Assembly: GCA_022266195.1 (NCBI GenBank)
Contig: WHVY01000004.1
Span: 5,225,501 to 5,289,500 of the forward strand
Direction: 5' to 3'
DNA length: 64,000 nt
Origin: Tetranychus cinnabarinus
Lineage: Eukaryota > Arthropoda > Arachnida > Trombidiformes > Tetranychidae
The notes beneath the pieces were generated by a model. It was not told the origin of the DNA. It did no database searches and was given only the letters and a program-made list of their open reading frames with translations. This document shows, piece after piece, positions 1-11,862 of the stretch. The position numbers and the translations under genes are program-made. The first letter of the stretch is position 1. Each line of letters begins with the position of its first letter.

Positions 1-1
1 T

Positions 2-2520
2 GGTAACAATGGAGGATCAAGCTCAGCAGCATCATCATCATCAGCATCAGGTTCATCAGCTTCAGACGGATCTGACAACGGTAGCGCTAACAACGGAGGA
101 AACGGTTATGGCAACAAACGTAACAATGGAGGATCAAGCTCAGCATCAGCAGCATCAGGTTCATCAGCTTCAGACGGATCTGACAACGGTAGCGCTAACA
201 ACGGAGGAAACGGTTATGGCAACAATGGTAACAATGGAGGATCAAGCTCAGCAGCATCGTCATCATCAGCATCAGGTTCATCAGCTTCAGACGGATCTGA
301 CAACGGTAGCGCTAACAACGGAGGAAACGGTTATGGCAACAATAGTAACAATGGAGGATCAAGCTCAGCATCAGCAGCATCAGGTTCATCAGCTTCAGAC
401 GGATCTGACAACGGTAGCGGTAACAACGGAGGAAACGGTTATGGCAACAATGGTAACAATGGAGGATCAAGCTCAGCAGCATCATCAGCATCAGCAGCAT
501 CAGCAGCATCAGGTTCATCAGCTTCAGACGGATCTGACAACGGTAGCGCTAACAACGGAGGAAACGGTTATGGCAACAATGGTAACAATGGAGGATCAAG
601 CTCAGCAGCATCATCATCATCAGCATCAGGTTCATCAGCTTCAGACGGATCTGACAACGGTAGCGGTAACAACGGAGGAAACGGTTATGGCAACAATGGT
701 AACAATGGAGGATCAAGCTCAGCAGCATCATCAGCATCAGCAGCATCAGCAGCATCAGGTTCATCAGCTTCAGACGGATCTGACAACGGTAGCGCTAACA
801 ACGGAGGAAACGGTTATGGCAACAATGGTAACAATGGAGGATCAAGCTCAGCAGCATCATCATCATCAGCATCAGGTTCATCAGCTTCAGACGGATCTGA
901 CAACGGTAGCGCTAACAACGGAGGAAACGGTTATGGCAACAATAGTAACAATGGAGGATCAAGCTCAGCATCAGCAGCATCAGGTTCATCATCTTCAGAC
1001 GGATCTGACAACGGTAGCGGTAACAACGGAGGAAACGGTTATGGCAACAATGGTAACAATGGAGGATCAAGCTCAGCAGCATCATCAGCATCAGCAGCAT
1101 CAGCAGCATCAGGTTCATCAGCTTCAGACGGATCTGACAACAGTAGCGCTAACAACGGAGGAAACGGTTATGGCAACAATGGTAACAATGGAGGATCAAG
1201 CTCAGCAGCATCATCATCATCAGCATCAGGTTCATCAGCTTCAGACGGATCTGACAACGGTAGCGGTAACAACGGAGGAAACGGTTATGGCAACAATGGT
1301 AACAATGGAGGATCAAGCTCAGCAGCATCATCAGCATCAGCAGCATCAGCAGCATCAGGTTCATCAGCTTCAGACGGATCTGACAACGGTAGCGGTAACA
1401 ACGGAGGAAACGGTTATGGCAACAATGGTAACAATGGAGGATCAAGCTCAGCAGCATCATCATCATCAGCATCAGGTTCATCAGCTTCAGACGGATCTGA
1501 CAACGGTAGCGCTAACAACGGAGGAAACGGTTATGGCAACAATAGTAACAATGGAGGATCAAGCTCAGCATCAGCAGCATCAGGTTCATCAGCTTCAGAC
1601 GGATCTGACAACGGTAGCGGTAACAACGGAGGAAACGGTTATGGCAACAATGTTAACAATGGAGGATCAAGCTCAGCAGCATCATCATCATCAGCATCAG
1701 GTTCATCAGCTTCAGACGGATCTGACAACGGTAGCGCTAACAACGGAGGAAACGGTTATGGCAACAATGGTAACAATGGAGGATCAAGCTCAGCAGCATC
1801 GTCATCATCAGCATCAGGTTCATCAGCTTCAGACGGATCTGACAACGGTAGCGCTAACAACGGAGGAAACGGTTATGGCAACAATAGTAACAATGGAGGA
1901 TCAAGCTCAGCATCAGCAGCATCAGGTTCATCAGCTTCAGACGGATCTGACAACGGTAGCGGTAACAACGGAGGAAACGGTTATGGCAACAATGGTAACA
2001 ATGGAGGATCAAGCTCAGCAGCATCATCATCATCAGCATCAGGTTCATCAGCTTCAGACGGATCTGACAACGGTAGCGCTAACAACGGAGGAAACGGTTA
2101 CGGCAACAATAATAACAATGGAGCATCAAGCTCAGCAGCATCATCAGCATCAGCATCAGGCTCATCGGCTTCAGACGGATCTGACATCGGTAGCGGTAAC
2201 AACGGAGGAAACGGTTATGGCAACAATGGTAACAATGGAGGATCAAGCTCAGCAGCATCATCAGCATCAGCAGCATCATCATCATCAGCATCAGGTTCAT
2301 CGGCTTCAGACGGATCTGACAACGGTAGCGGTAACAACGGAGGAAACGGTTATGGCAACAATGGTAACAATGGAGGATCAAGCTCAGCAGCATCAGCAGC
2401 ATCAGGTTCATCAGCTTCAGACGGATCTGACGACGGTAGCGCTAACAACGTAGGAAACGGTTATGGCAACAATGGTAACAATGGAGGATCAAGCTCAGCA
2501 GCATCATCAGCATCATCATC
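2..2520 (+). repeat. Tandem array of Tyr-containing silk units (type 1)
   Basis: About 21 in-frame units of roughly 110-140 bp each encode a Ser/Ala run, the motif SASDGSDNGS, and NNGGNGYGNNGNNGG. Unit length varies in multiples of three through Ser/Ala run length, so the frame is kept. Scattered substitutions, such as AGT for GGT at 345 and AAACGT at 116-121, mark individual units. The same Tyr motif occurs in only a few units of silk B at 46831-47460. Confidence 0.9.
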
Positions 2521-5500
2521 AGCAGCAGCAGTATCAGGTTCATCAGCTTCAAATCGAAGCAACAACAACGGAGGCAACAACGGTAACAATGGATCATCAA
2601 GTTCCGCAGCATCATCAGCAGCAGCATCAGGTGCATCTGCAAACGGCAGCGACAACAACGGAGGCAACAACGGTAACAATGGATCATCAAGTTCCGCAGC
2701 ATCATCAGCAGCAGCAGCATCAGGTGCATCTTCAAACGGCAGCGACAACAACGGAGGCAACAACGGTAACAATAGATCATCAAGTTCCGCAGCATCATCA
2801 GCAGCAGCAGCATCAGGTTCATCAGCTTCAAATGGAAGCAACAACAACGGAGGCAACAACGGTAACAATGAATCATCAAGTTCCGCAGCATCATCAGGAG
2901 CAGCAGCATCAGGTGCATCTTCAAACGGCAGCGACAACAACGGAGGCAACAACGGTAACAATGGATCATCAAGTTCCGCAGCATCATCAGCAGCAGCAGC
3001 ATCAGGTTCATCAGCTTCAAATGGAAGCAACAACAACGGAGGCAACAACGGTAACAATGGATCATCAAGTTCCGCAGCATCATCAGCAGCAGCAGCATCA
3101 GGTTCATCAGCTTCAAATGGAAGCAACAACAACGGAGGCAACAACGGTAACAATGGATCATCAAGTTCCGCAGCATCATCATCAGCAGCAGCATCAGGTG
3201 CATCTTCAAACGGCAGCGACAACAACGGAGGCAACAACGGTAACAATGGATCATCAAGTTCCGAAGCATCATCAGCATCAGGTTCATCAGCTTCAAATGG
3301 AAGCAACAACAACGGAGGCAACAACGGTAACAATGGATCATCAAGTTCCGCTGCATCATCATCAGCAGCAGCATCAGGTGCATCTTCAAACGGCAGCGAC
3401 AACAACGGAGGCAACAACGGTAACAATGGATCATCAAGTTCCGCAGCATCATCAGCAGCAGCAGCATCAGGTTCATCAGCTTCAAATGGAAGCAACAACA
3501 ACGGAGGCAACAACGGTAACAATGGATCATCAAGTTCCGCAGCAGCAGCATCAGGTTCATCAGCTTCAAATGGAAGCAACAACAACGGAGGCAACAACGG
3601 TAACAATGAATCATCAAGTTCCGCAGCATCATCAGGAGCAGCAGCATCAGGTGCATCTTCAAACGGCAGCGACAACAACGGAGGCAACAACGGTAACAAT
3701 GGATCATCAAGTTCCGCAGCATCATCAGCAGCAGCAGCATCAGGTTCATCAGCTTCAAATGGAAGCAACAACAACGGAGGCAACAACGGTAACAATGGAT
3801 CATCAAGTTCCGCAGCATCATCAGCAGCAGCAGCATCAGGTTCATCAGCTTCAAATGGAAGCAACAACAACGGAGGCAACAACGGTAACAATGGATCATC
3901 AAGTTCCGCAGCATCATCATCAGCAGCAGCATCAGGTGCATCTTCAAACGGCAGCGACAACAACGGAGGCAACAACGGTAACAATGGATCATCAAGTTCC
4001 GAAGCATCATCAGCATCAGGTTCATCAGCTTCAAATGGAAGCAACAACAACGGAGGCAACAACGGTAACAATGGATCATCAAGTTCCGCTGCATCATCAT
4101 CAGCAGCAGCATCAGGTGCATCTTCAAACGGCAGCGACAACAACGGAGGCAACAACGGTAACAATGGATCATCAAGTTCCGCAGCATCATCAGCAGCAGC
4201 AGCATCAGGTTCATCAGCTTCAAATGGAAGCAACAACAACGGAGGCAACAACGGTAACAATGGATCATCAAGTTCCGCAGCATCATCAGCAGCAGCAGCA
4301 TCAGGTTCATCAGCTTCAAATGGAAGCAACAACAACGGAGGCAACAACGGTAACAATGGATCATCAAGTTCCGCAGCATCATCATCAGCAGCAGCATCAG
4401 GTGCATCTTCAAACGGCAGCGACAACAACGGAGGCAACAACGGTAACAATGGATCATCAAGTTCCGCAGCATCATCAGCATCAGGTTCATCAGCTTCAAA
4501 TGGAAGCAACAACAACGGAGGCAACAACGGTAACAATGGATCATCAAGTTCCGCTGCATCATCATCAGCAGCAGCATCAGGTGCATCTTCAAACGGAAGC
4601 GACAACAACGGAGGCAACAACGGTAACAATGGATCATCAAGTTCCGCAGCATCATCAGCAGCAGCAGCATCAGGTTCATCAGCTTCAAATGGAAGCAACA
4701 ACAACGGAGGCAACAACGGTAACAATGGATCATCAAGTTCCGCAGCATCATCAGCAGCAGCAGCATCAGGTTCATCAGCTTCAAATGGAAGCAACAACAA
4801 CGGAGGCAACAACGGTAACAATGGATCATCAAGTTCCGCAGCATCATCATCATCAGCAGCATCAGGTGCATCTTCAAACGGCAGCGACAACAACGGAGGC
4901 AACAACGGTAACAATGGATCATCAAGTTCCGCAGCATCATCAGCATCAGGTTCATCAGCTTCAAATGGAAGCAACAACAACGGAGGCAACAACGGTAACA
5001 ATGGATCATCAAGTTCCGCTGCATCATCATCAGCAGCAGCATCAGGTGCATCTTCAAACGGCAGCGACAACAACGGAGGCAACAACGGTAACAATGGATC
5101 ATCAAGTTCCGCAGCATCATCAGCAGCAGCAGCATCAGGTTCATCAGCTTCAAATGGAAGCAACAACAACGGAGGCAACAACGGTAACAATGGATCATCA
5201 AGTTCCGCAGCATCATCATCAGCAGCAGCATCAGGTGCATCTTCAAACGGCAGCGACAACAACGGAGGCAACAACGGTAACAATGGATCATCAAGTTCCG
5301 CAGCATCATCAGCATCAGGTTCATCAGCTTCAAATGGAAGCAACAACAACGGAGGCAACAACGGTAACAATGGATCATCAAGTTCCGCAGCATCATCAGC
5401 AGCAGCAGCATCAGGTTCATCAGCTTCAAATGGAAGCAACAACAACGGAGGCAACAACGGTAACAATGGATCATCAAGTTCCGCAGCAGCAGCAGCATCA

Positions 5501-6199
5501 GGTTCATCAGCTTCAAATGGAAGCAACAACAACGGAGGCAACAACGGTAACAATGGATCATCAAGTTCCGCAGCATCATCAGCAGCAGCAGCATCAGGTG
5601 CATCTTCAAATGGAAGCAACAACAACGGAGGCAACAACGGTAACAATGGATCATCAAGTTCCGCAGCAGCAGCAGCATCAGGTTCATCAGCTTCAAATGG
5701 AAGCAACAACAACGGAGGCAACAACGGTAACAATGGATCATCAAGTGCAGCAGCATCATCAGCAGCAGCAGCATCAGGTTCAAACGCAAACAAAAACAAC
5801 GGAAGTAACAATGGTAACAATTCTGGATCATCAGCAGCAGGAACATCACCAAACGGTATTGGTAAAAAAGTGAACAATGCAGGATCAAGTTCTGGCGCAG
5901 CAGCAGGATCTGGTAGTAATGGAGGAAATGGGAAAAACAATGGCGGCAATAAAGGATCAAACGGATCAGCAGCTTCATCAGCTTCATCAGCCGCAGCAGC
6001 ATCAGGGGCAGCTGGCAATGGAAATACCAAAAAAGGAGGTAAACAAGGAAATGGTCAAGGCGCTTCAGCAGCATCAGCTTCAGCTGTAGCAAGCTCAGCA
6101 TCTGGAAAGGGCTCGAAATCTGGTAAAAGTCCAGCTAAACAAGGGATTATCCCAGCCATGATGTCTAAAATTCCAGCTTTAAGCGTTTCTATGTTTTAA
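2..6199 (+). CDS. Silk fibroin-like protein A, 3' part (5' end outside window)
   Basis: The frame beginning at position 2 is open to the TAA at 6197-6199, about 2065 codons, with no start because the gene enters from the left edge. The product is almost entirely Ser, Gly, Ala and Asn. A first block of roughly 21 Tyr-containing units (core GGNGYGNNGNNGGSSS) covers 2-2520. A second block of about 33 Ala-rich units (core NNNGGNNGNNGSSSSAASS) covers about 2545-5765. A non-repetitive, Lys-rich, acid-free tail ends in IPALSVSMF. The last 85 or so residues are nearly identical to those of the complete gene on the other strand at 37697-48037, which has a signal peptide, so a secreted silk or structural role is inferred. 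No intron is needed. Other reading frames through the array are also open but give low-complexity Gln/His/Thr strings and are treated as shadows. Family assignment rests on composition and repeat structure, not on a catalytic motif. Confidence 0.85.
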   Translation, partial: GNNGGSSSAASSSSASGSSASDGSDNGSANNGGNGYGNKRNNGGSSSASAASGSSASDGSDNGSANNGGNGYGNNGNNGGSSSAASSSSASGSSASDGSDNGSANNGGNGYGNNSNNGGSSSASAASGSSASDGSDNGSGNNGGNGYGNNGNNGGSSSAASSASAASAASGSSASDGSDNGSANNGGNGYGNNGNNGGSSSAASSSSASGSSASDGSDNGSGNNGGNGYGNNGNNGGSSSAASSASAASAASGSSASDGSDNGSANNGGNGYGNNGNNGGSSSAASSSSASGSSASDGSDNGSANNGGNGYGNNSNNGGSSSASAASGSSSSDGSDNGSGNNGGNGYGNNGNNGGSSSAASSASAASAASGSSASDGSDNSSANNGGNGYGNNGNNGGSSSAASSSSASGSSASDGSDNGSGNNGGNGYGNNGNNGGSSSAASSASAASAASGSSASDGSDNGSGNNGGNGYGNNGNNGGSSSAASSSSASGSSASDGSDNGSANNGGNGYGNNSNNGGSSSASAASGSSASDGSDNGSGNNGGNGYGNNVNNGGSSSAASSSSASGSSASDGSDNGSANNGGNGYGNNGNNGGSSSAASSSSASGSSASDGSDNGSANNGGNGYGNNSNNGGSSSASAASGSSASDGSDNGSGNNGGNGYGNNGNNGGSSSAASSSSASGSSASDGSDNGSANNGGNGYGNNNNNGASSSAASSASASGSSASDGSDIGSGNNGGNGYGNNGNNGGSSSAASSASAASSSSASGSSASDGSDNGSGNNGGNGYGNNGNNGGSSSAASAASGSSASDGSDDGSANNVGNGYGNNGNNGGSSSAASSASSSAAAVSGSSASNRSNNNGGNNGNNGSSSSAASSAAASGASANGSDNNGGNNGNNGSSSSAASSAAAASGASSNGSDNNGGNNGNNRSSSSAASSAAAASGSSASNGSNNNGGNNGNNESSSSAASSGAAASGASSNGSDNNGGNNGNNGSSSSAASSAAAASGSSASNGSNNNGGNNGNNGSSSSAASSAAAASGSSASNGSNNNGGNNGNNGSSSSAASSSAAASGASSNGSDNNGGNNGNNGSSSSEASSASGSSASNGSNNNGGNNGNNGSSSSAASSSAAASGASSNGSDNNGGNNGNNGSSSSAASSAAAASGSSASNGSNNNGGNNGNNGSSSSAAAASGSSASNGSNNNGGNNGNNESSSSAASSGAAASGASSNGSDNNGGNNGNNGSSSSAASSAAAASGSSASNGSNNNGGNNGNNGSSSSAASSAAAASGSSASNGSNNNGGNNGNNGSSSSAASSSAAASGASSNGSDNNGGNNGNNGSSSSEASSASGSSASNGSNNNGGNNGNNGSSSSAASSSAAASGASSNGSDNNGGNNGNNGSSSSAASSAAAASGSSASNGSNNNGGNNGNNGSSSSAASSAAAASGSSASNGSNNNGGNNGNNGSSSSAASSSAAASGASSNGSDNNGGNNGNNGSSSSAASSASGSSASNGSNNNGGNNGNNGSSSSAASSSAAASGASSNGSDNNGGNNGNNGSSSSAASSAAAASGSSASNGSNNNGGNNGNNGSSSSAASSAAAASGSSASNGSNNNGGNNGNNGSSSSAASSSSAASGASSNGSDNNGGNNGNNGSSSSAASSASGSSASNGSNNNGGNNGNNGSSSSAASSSAAASGASSNGSDNNGGNNGNNGSSSSAASSAAAASGSSASNGSNNNGGNNGNNGSSSSAASSSAAASGASSNGSDNNGGNNGNNGSSSSAASSASGSSASNGSNNNGGNNGNNGSSSSAASSAAAASGSSASNGSNNNGGNNGNNGSSSSAAAAASGSSASNGSNNNGGNNGNNGSSSSAASSAAAASGASSNGSNNNGGNNGNNGSSSSAAAAASGSSASNGSNNNGGNNGNNGSSSAAASSAAAASGSNANKNNGSNNGNNSGSSAAGTSPNGIGKKVNNAGSSSGAAAGSGSNGGNGKNNGGNKGSNGSAASSASSAAAASGAAGNGNTKKGGKQGNGQGASAASASAVASSASGKGSKSGKSPAKQGIIPAMMSKIPALSVSMF
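2545..5765 (+). repeat. Tandem array of Ala-rich silk units (type 2)
   Basis: About 33 in-frame units of roughly 90-105 bp encode NNNGGNNGNNGSSSS followed by a variable Ala/Ser run and then SGSSASNGS or SGASSNGS. The two endings (SASNGSNNN and SSNGSDNNG) are interspersed. Variants recur at fixed distances, showing a higher-order repeat: the CCGAAGC variant occurs at 3261 and 3999, 738 bp apart. Confidence 0.9.
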
Positions 6200-8826
6200 A
6201 TTTGTATTGAATTATAAATTGCATTACTTTTATGTGTTATGTACTCATAGATGAAAAATAAAGAGCATTTAACTCAAAATTAAAGAATACGTTTCTAACA
6301 AGGGAGGTACTTGAGGGCATCCGCACCGATTTTAATGATTAAGTAATTGAATTCATCTTAATAACAAAAATATAGTTCGTCGTCTTTCTAGTAGCAAATG
6401 GACAGAAGGTACGAAATTCACACTTAAATCACCTGTCTATCAGATTATAAATCAAACCAGGGTGATCCAAAGAGTTGTGCATAGCCATATAGCCATAGAC
6501 TGTAATGAGCAACAACACAATATGTTCGATTCTGCTTGTTGCAACTTTTTAAAACTAAATTCAATTACAATTGAGGCCAATTTACCAGTAAATCTAAAAT
6601 AGTGCAAAGAAACGAGAAAAAGACATTCGGAAATGTTTGATTGTCACAAATATAATATTTACTAGTGAATCTTGATATTTACAACCATACAGTTGATTAT
6701 CAATTGCTACTTGAATTGGCAAATTATTTAAATTGGACAACAAAATGTGAAGGTGGTCTTGGTGTAGTTAACAGATTAAAGCGGAAACTATTATGATAAT
6801 TACAAGGATTTCGATTGCATGACTAAAGTCAATTACTTAACTTTAACTTTCACTTTAAATTGAGAAGCACAAAGAAGTTAGAATTGTCATCATTTTCATT
6901 GACCAATCTACACATCTACACACAATATATAAGTCAAAACATGAAATTTTTGCGTAAAGATTGTGGACAAACTAAAAGGATTCTAAAGAAATTTTTTGCA
7001 CAGCATCAAAGCCATGATTAAACTACATCCACGAAAAATAGTCCGAACTTCATCGGAATTCAGGTACCTGAGAAATTAGCGTTTAAACAGGGTAGGGGAA
7101 AAAATCCAGAATCCGTATCTTTTACCATTGACTTTGGGGGAAAAATTTTTGGTTGTTCAGGTTTGATTGTTGGTTTATTGTTAAATTAGAAGCATATGTA
7201 AAACCATTTTTCGAGTAAAGAGTTAGGTAAAAAATATGTTGCCTCAACTGTTGCACCAAATTATATTTTATTTTTTCTCATTGAAAATGGTGTTTCATCA
7301 ATAATTTAAGTCTTCAAATGTGGATTGGGTTTACTGTATTCAGTGAAAAGAAATTTACGATCAGTCATGATGCTGGCTCAGCTTGTTATCATAATCTGAG
7401 AAAAGAAGAACCAGAATAAGAAGAAATCAAATTAAGAACTTTTCACCAAAAATTCAAGTTTAATTTTATTCCTCAGCGCATCATTCGTAAATATTTAAAA
7501 ATTATGTCACAGTAAATCACCCGAACAACAAATTATTGATATTTGGCTCATCAAAAACATAATTAACTTGACAATGTTACTTGCGGTTGCAAAATAATCA
7601 GCTTTGGAAGCTTATATTTGTTCACCTTTCTTGTTATCATCATTCTTCTTCTTCTTCTGCTTAATTCTCAATTAATAGTCTAATTTTCAGTGTAAAATTG
7701 ATTGAAAAACAACGCCATCTTTCTGATTTTTGTTAGAAGCTTAACGCACATTTTTATGCATTAACCGAGGACTTACAGTATTTGTTCACCTTTCTTGTTA
7801 TCATTTTCTTCTTCTTCTTCTTCTGCTTAATTCTGATCCTCTTCCCGCGAATGATGACCCTTTTGCTTTCTAGTAGACATTATTCAACAGTGAATAACAC
7901 ATATTTTTCATTTTAATGTTGATAGTTATGATAATAATCGTTAAGAAGCTTTCCATATCCTTTTTATGGGCAACTTATTTATTATAACATTATTAGTATC
8001 AAGTAAATATTAGCGTCGTTTCAGTTGTTGAGGTTAATATACAATTGAATAGTAATAAAAGTTAAGAGGCAAGAATCGTTACAATTTAAACCAATATAAC
8101 CGAATGATTTGCTCATCACTTTAGTCCAGTTTACACGTTCACTTGAATAGAGAAGATACGAAGCTCTTTACATTTGTACATCGAATCCTCTAATATATTA
8201 ACATGTAGTGTGTGTTTGTGTGTCTTAGAGGTGCCATTAGAAGGATAATAAACTAACAACAATGATAGTAAAATATATGGTTAATGATAAAATAAGATGC
8301 AAGGCGAGCCTCTTTCTTGTTTGTTTAAAGTTGATAGTTGAGTCTCAAGTAGGACTGGATGTAAGTTGTGTCAAGTATGAGCAGACATGAATAGCTTCAT
8401 AAATTGTGGTTAATATTATAATAATTTAATATATTAGTAATCGGGAAAAGTGAAACAAAGCCAAAAGTAGATTGGAACAGCTTCTCATTGCTGGTCCAAT
8501 CAAAGTGATTTTAGTTGAACAACTCCAAGCAAAAGTTATAAGCATTTGGTTATCATTTGGTTCCTCATTTTACTTTACTATTCATAAGTTAGTTTTAATG
8601 TTAATGAGGCGACCTTTTTTCATGGAAATAGACTCATATCTCTTGGGCTTGAATCCACTTTCATCTGTTTTGTAGATAATCGTATATATTCATAATGTAC
8701 TCATATACAATCCATGAAAATGATTCCTTCATTTGCACCACTCACAAGTAAATGTTTTGTTTCAAAAATTGTTCTTATTGATTGGTGAATTGCTTTTCTT
8801 CAATAATAATCCATCTTCAACGGGAG
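6200..8826 (+). repeat. Duplicated block a (3' flank of silk genes), left copy
   Basis: This AT-rich non-coding stretch is homologous, in inverted orientation, to 36049-37696 downstream of silk B. Near-identical segments include the first 140 bp after the stop, 7540-7620, and 8100-8800. Relative to the other copy, this one carries extra sequence at 6340-6634 and 6908-7385 and a partial repeat around 7613-7808, where TATTTGTTCACCTTTCTTG occurs twice. Only a 67-codon ORF (8472-8675) persists in altered form in both copies. No gene is recognised. Confidence 0.8.
6257..6262 (+). terminator. Poly(A) signal of silk A
   Basis: AATAAA lies 58 nt after the stop codon of silk A. The homologous signal occurs at the same place after silk B (37634-37639, - strand), which supports function. 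Confidence 0.75.
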
Positions 8827-9956
8827 AAAGCAACTAACGCAAAATATAAGCGAACAATTATGAGCATCACACAACGGAACTTCTCATGGGAATTGTTAAA
8901 TCCTTGCGACTGAAAGACACCGGTAAAGGGCTTAACAAAAATATAAAACGAAGAGTCATAAATCAAATAACCTGTCATTGTCGAAGAGGACGAGCAATAC
9001 AAAACATTTACTGAAGACAGTTGAAGCACATGGATCAAGGCAAGCTCAAAGCTAGCTCGGAATAACCTCAACTTTGAAATATGACAAATGAATCTTGGAA
9101 AAATTTCATCGGAAATTTGCAGTTTGCTAAGTCGAGGAGTCGAGAAACAGTCAAAAGAAATCGTACAAAATCGTCATAAATGAACTTTACTAAATGAATT
9201 GTTTTGTTTTGACAGTTTTATTTTAGTTTCATGAAAATCAGTGTCTCAAGAAAATTCAAAATACGTGTCCATGAATGTTTGAACAGGTCACTTAAAGGTC
9301 AACATTTTCTGTTTACTTTACAAGTTATGAAGCCTTATGAAGCGAACCAGGCAAATAGATGAGGACCCAATAAGAAAGTGAGAATAAAAAAAATATTTGG
9401 TTTCAGATCATCGCTAGACTAATTTTTTATGGTGTAAGATGTTATTTATCCAAAAATCATGACTTACACACTGCTGTTGATAAAGAATTGAGCTAAACTG
9501 CACAAGTTAAGTCTGCGAGGTTAACCTTTTGATGACTGAACTTGATCATGAAAATAGAAATAGCCATAAGAAAGCAAACAAAGAAAAATGAAATTCATAG
9601 ATTCACTCGCCTAACAAAACAAGAATCTCGTGCAGGATTTGATATTGAAAAACAGATTCGTGTTACAAGGTAAATTTACCCAATCATGTTCAAAAACCGT
9701 AGTTTTTCTTACAGAACAAAAGTTGAGAATCGTTTTGTTGGTCATAATTTTCACACTCCCTGAAGAGCAAATTGTGAAAATTGTTAATAAACATTTTCTT
9801 TTCAATCTAAATCTCATTCCGAATTTAGGTGAACAAGGCAAGTTTACAGTCACCATTTTAATCGATTTCACGAGGCGGAATCACCATGAAAGGCTAGTTT
9901 AAAGTTAAATGGTATAAATATTATAATATCATCCATTTAAATGAAACAATCGGAAA
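8827..9956. other. Non-duplicated spacer, no gene recognised
   Basis: AT-rich sequence lies between duplicated blocks a and b with no partner seen elsewhere in the window. Two overlapping ORFs on opposite strands (9611-9871 - and 9630-9902 +) have no recognisable domain. A 10-bp inverted repeat (AATTTTCACA at 9746-9755, TGTGAAAATT at 9773-9782) lies inside them. Nothing else is supportable. Confidence 0.5.
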
Positions 9957-11496
9957 AGAGGCAAATCTCTGTTGGATCCCTTCTCATACTTTGCACAAAT
10001 TGATTGATTGATTTCGATTGATTTTAACTTTGATTTTGTGAATAATGAGCTCGCATTTGAGCAATGAAAATGAAAAGATTTCAAGCAAATTCTATATTCA
10101 TATTGATATTTATTTATCAATATTGGCAGACTAAGTATTTGGGAGGAAAAACATTTTTACATTTATTATGATTCTTGATCAGTCACAGTTTACATGGAAG
10201 GTTTGAAGGAAGGCAAAGCAAGAATCCATTTTGTATTCAAATAATGAAAGAGTTTGCAAGAAAATAAATGAAATCAAAAATTGAAATGTAATCATCAATA
10301 TTATATTCTTGGATGGTTAACTATATCATTATTGTTTGTGCATTCATGATAAATAATGATGATCCCTGTTCATGATTATCATTATCATATTTTTTGTTGC
10401 ATCTTCTGTCATTCATCCGATTATTTGAAACCAATAATCAAATGGCTAAAAGTGTAGTTTAACAATCAATCATCACTGGCAATGAAATGTTATCAAAGGG
10501 TTTTTGTTGCAATAAGTTTTTTCCTTCAATCTTTTTACTCTTTTGTTGAACATTAAATGGAAAAGGGTTATTTGCTTGAGGATTAATGGGAAACTAGATT
10601 GTAATTTAACCTGTAATAATGATGTTTGGGAGGAAAATGTCATGTAATATCAGGAATGAAAAAAGATGATAACTTTGATTATTACGACTTTTGACTTGTT
10701 ACAAAATAATAACATTAAACAACTGGAAACAATTTGCTTCGTTAAACTTATTTCATTATTAAAGGATATTATTATAGTGTCCACTTGAGATGAACTCATC
10801 AGGAACAGTGATAATCATTTTCATGGGAAATGTTCAATTTTCATTATTGAAGACCAAATCACTCCATTCCAAACAGAATCCATTTATTCTGTAATTCGGA
10901 ATCAAAGTTAAATTATAAAAGTTGAATTAGAGTAAAATGCTTGAATTGAGAGTTTGCCTTGAAATATTTTTGAAACTTTATATTGAAAGGCATAACTAGG
11001 AAGTCAATTGATATAAGATGGTTAGATATGAGTTTAAAATGAAATCTTTTTAGAGGATTAAAGGCAAGGTTAGACTAAGTTGCCTTTCGCAGGTCAAAAG
11101 CAAGTCAATTTAAGCCAATATTTTGTGGTTTTAAAATGACCTCAGTAGTTTAGCAGTGGGAGTTGAATTGAAAATAAAATGATAGTTTAAAGTTTGATTT
11201 CACTTTCAAAATGGAACAGAAATAGTCCATTATTTTTTAAAATTTTAACTTTTCTTGGCTTTCTTCATCTTCACACAAACAAACAAAGGCTATAGGGTCA
11301 ACTGCATCTATTTGTCAGGTTTGAGCAAGATTATCAAATGGACTGTTATGAGAAGGATGAGACGACGAGAAGAGGCCAAAAGACATGATGGTTGAGGGCG
11401 AATGTGATGAAAGAGAAAAAAGAAAATTGAAATATTGAAGAGAATACTTGAGATTAAAATGTATATTGATCATTTAATGACGGTAATGATAACAGT

Positions 11497-11862
11497 TTAA
11501 CCTCCAGCACAAGTTGCTGATAACAAGAGATGGTGGATGGAAGAGAGAAGAGAGAGAGAGAGAGAAGAGAAAGAAGAGAGAAAAAAGTGAACGTTAAAAT
11601 ATGATGATAAATGATATAAAAAGATGAACAAGAAAAGAGTATAATAATAATAGAAGTTAATGTGATAGAGAAACATGGAGTTGGATACTTGATGATAATC
11701 ATTGTGGTGGTTAAGTTGAAACATGTTCAAAGATGAGTGAGGCTCATGATGATGATTATGATGATCAGATGAAGAGGAGGAGCAGGAAGAGTAGGTGGAG
11801 TTTGTAAGGATGAGGATAAGTTCAAGTGTTACAAGAATAACTGATGTCTTGTTGTACAACAT
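11497..11862 (-). other. Candidate small secreted-peptide ORF, copy 1 (doubtful)
   Basis: This 121-codon ORF begins MLYNKTSVILVTLELI, a plausible signal peptide, followed by Ser and His/Asn-rich low-complexity sequence. The inverted copy at 57246-57617 keeps the first 90 or so residues with one V-to-I change. The frame then breaks because the CT microsatellite (11536-11582 here) differs by 17 bp, not a multiple of three. A coding role would require this part to lie outside the exon. It could be a first exon or simply an open stretch in pyrimidine-rich DNA. Confidence 0.2.

Noticed and set aside
9..5873. Long Gln/His/Thr-rich open frames on the + strand through silk A, and frames on the - strand at 2442-6101 and 2461-6030
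   Set aside because: They are shifted or reversed readings of the silk repeat. The frame starting at position 2 runs through to the conserved C-terminal tail.
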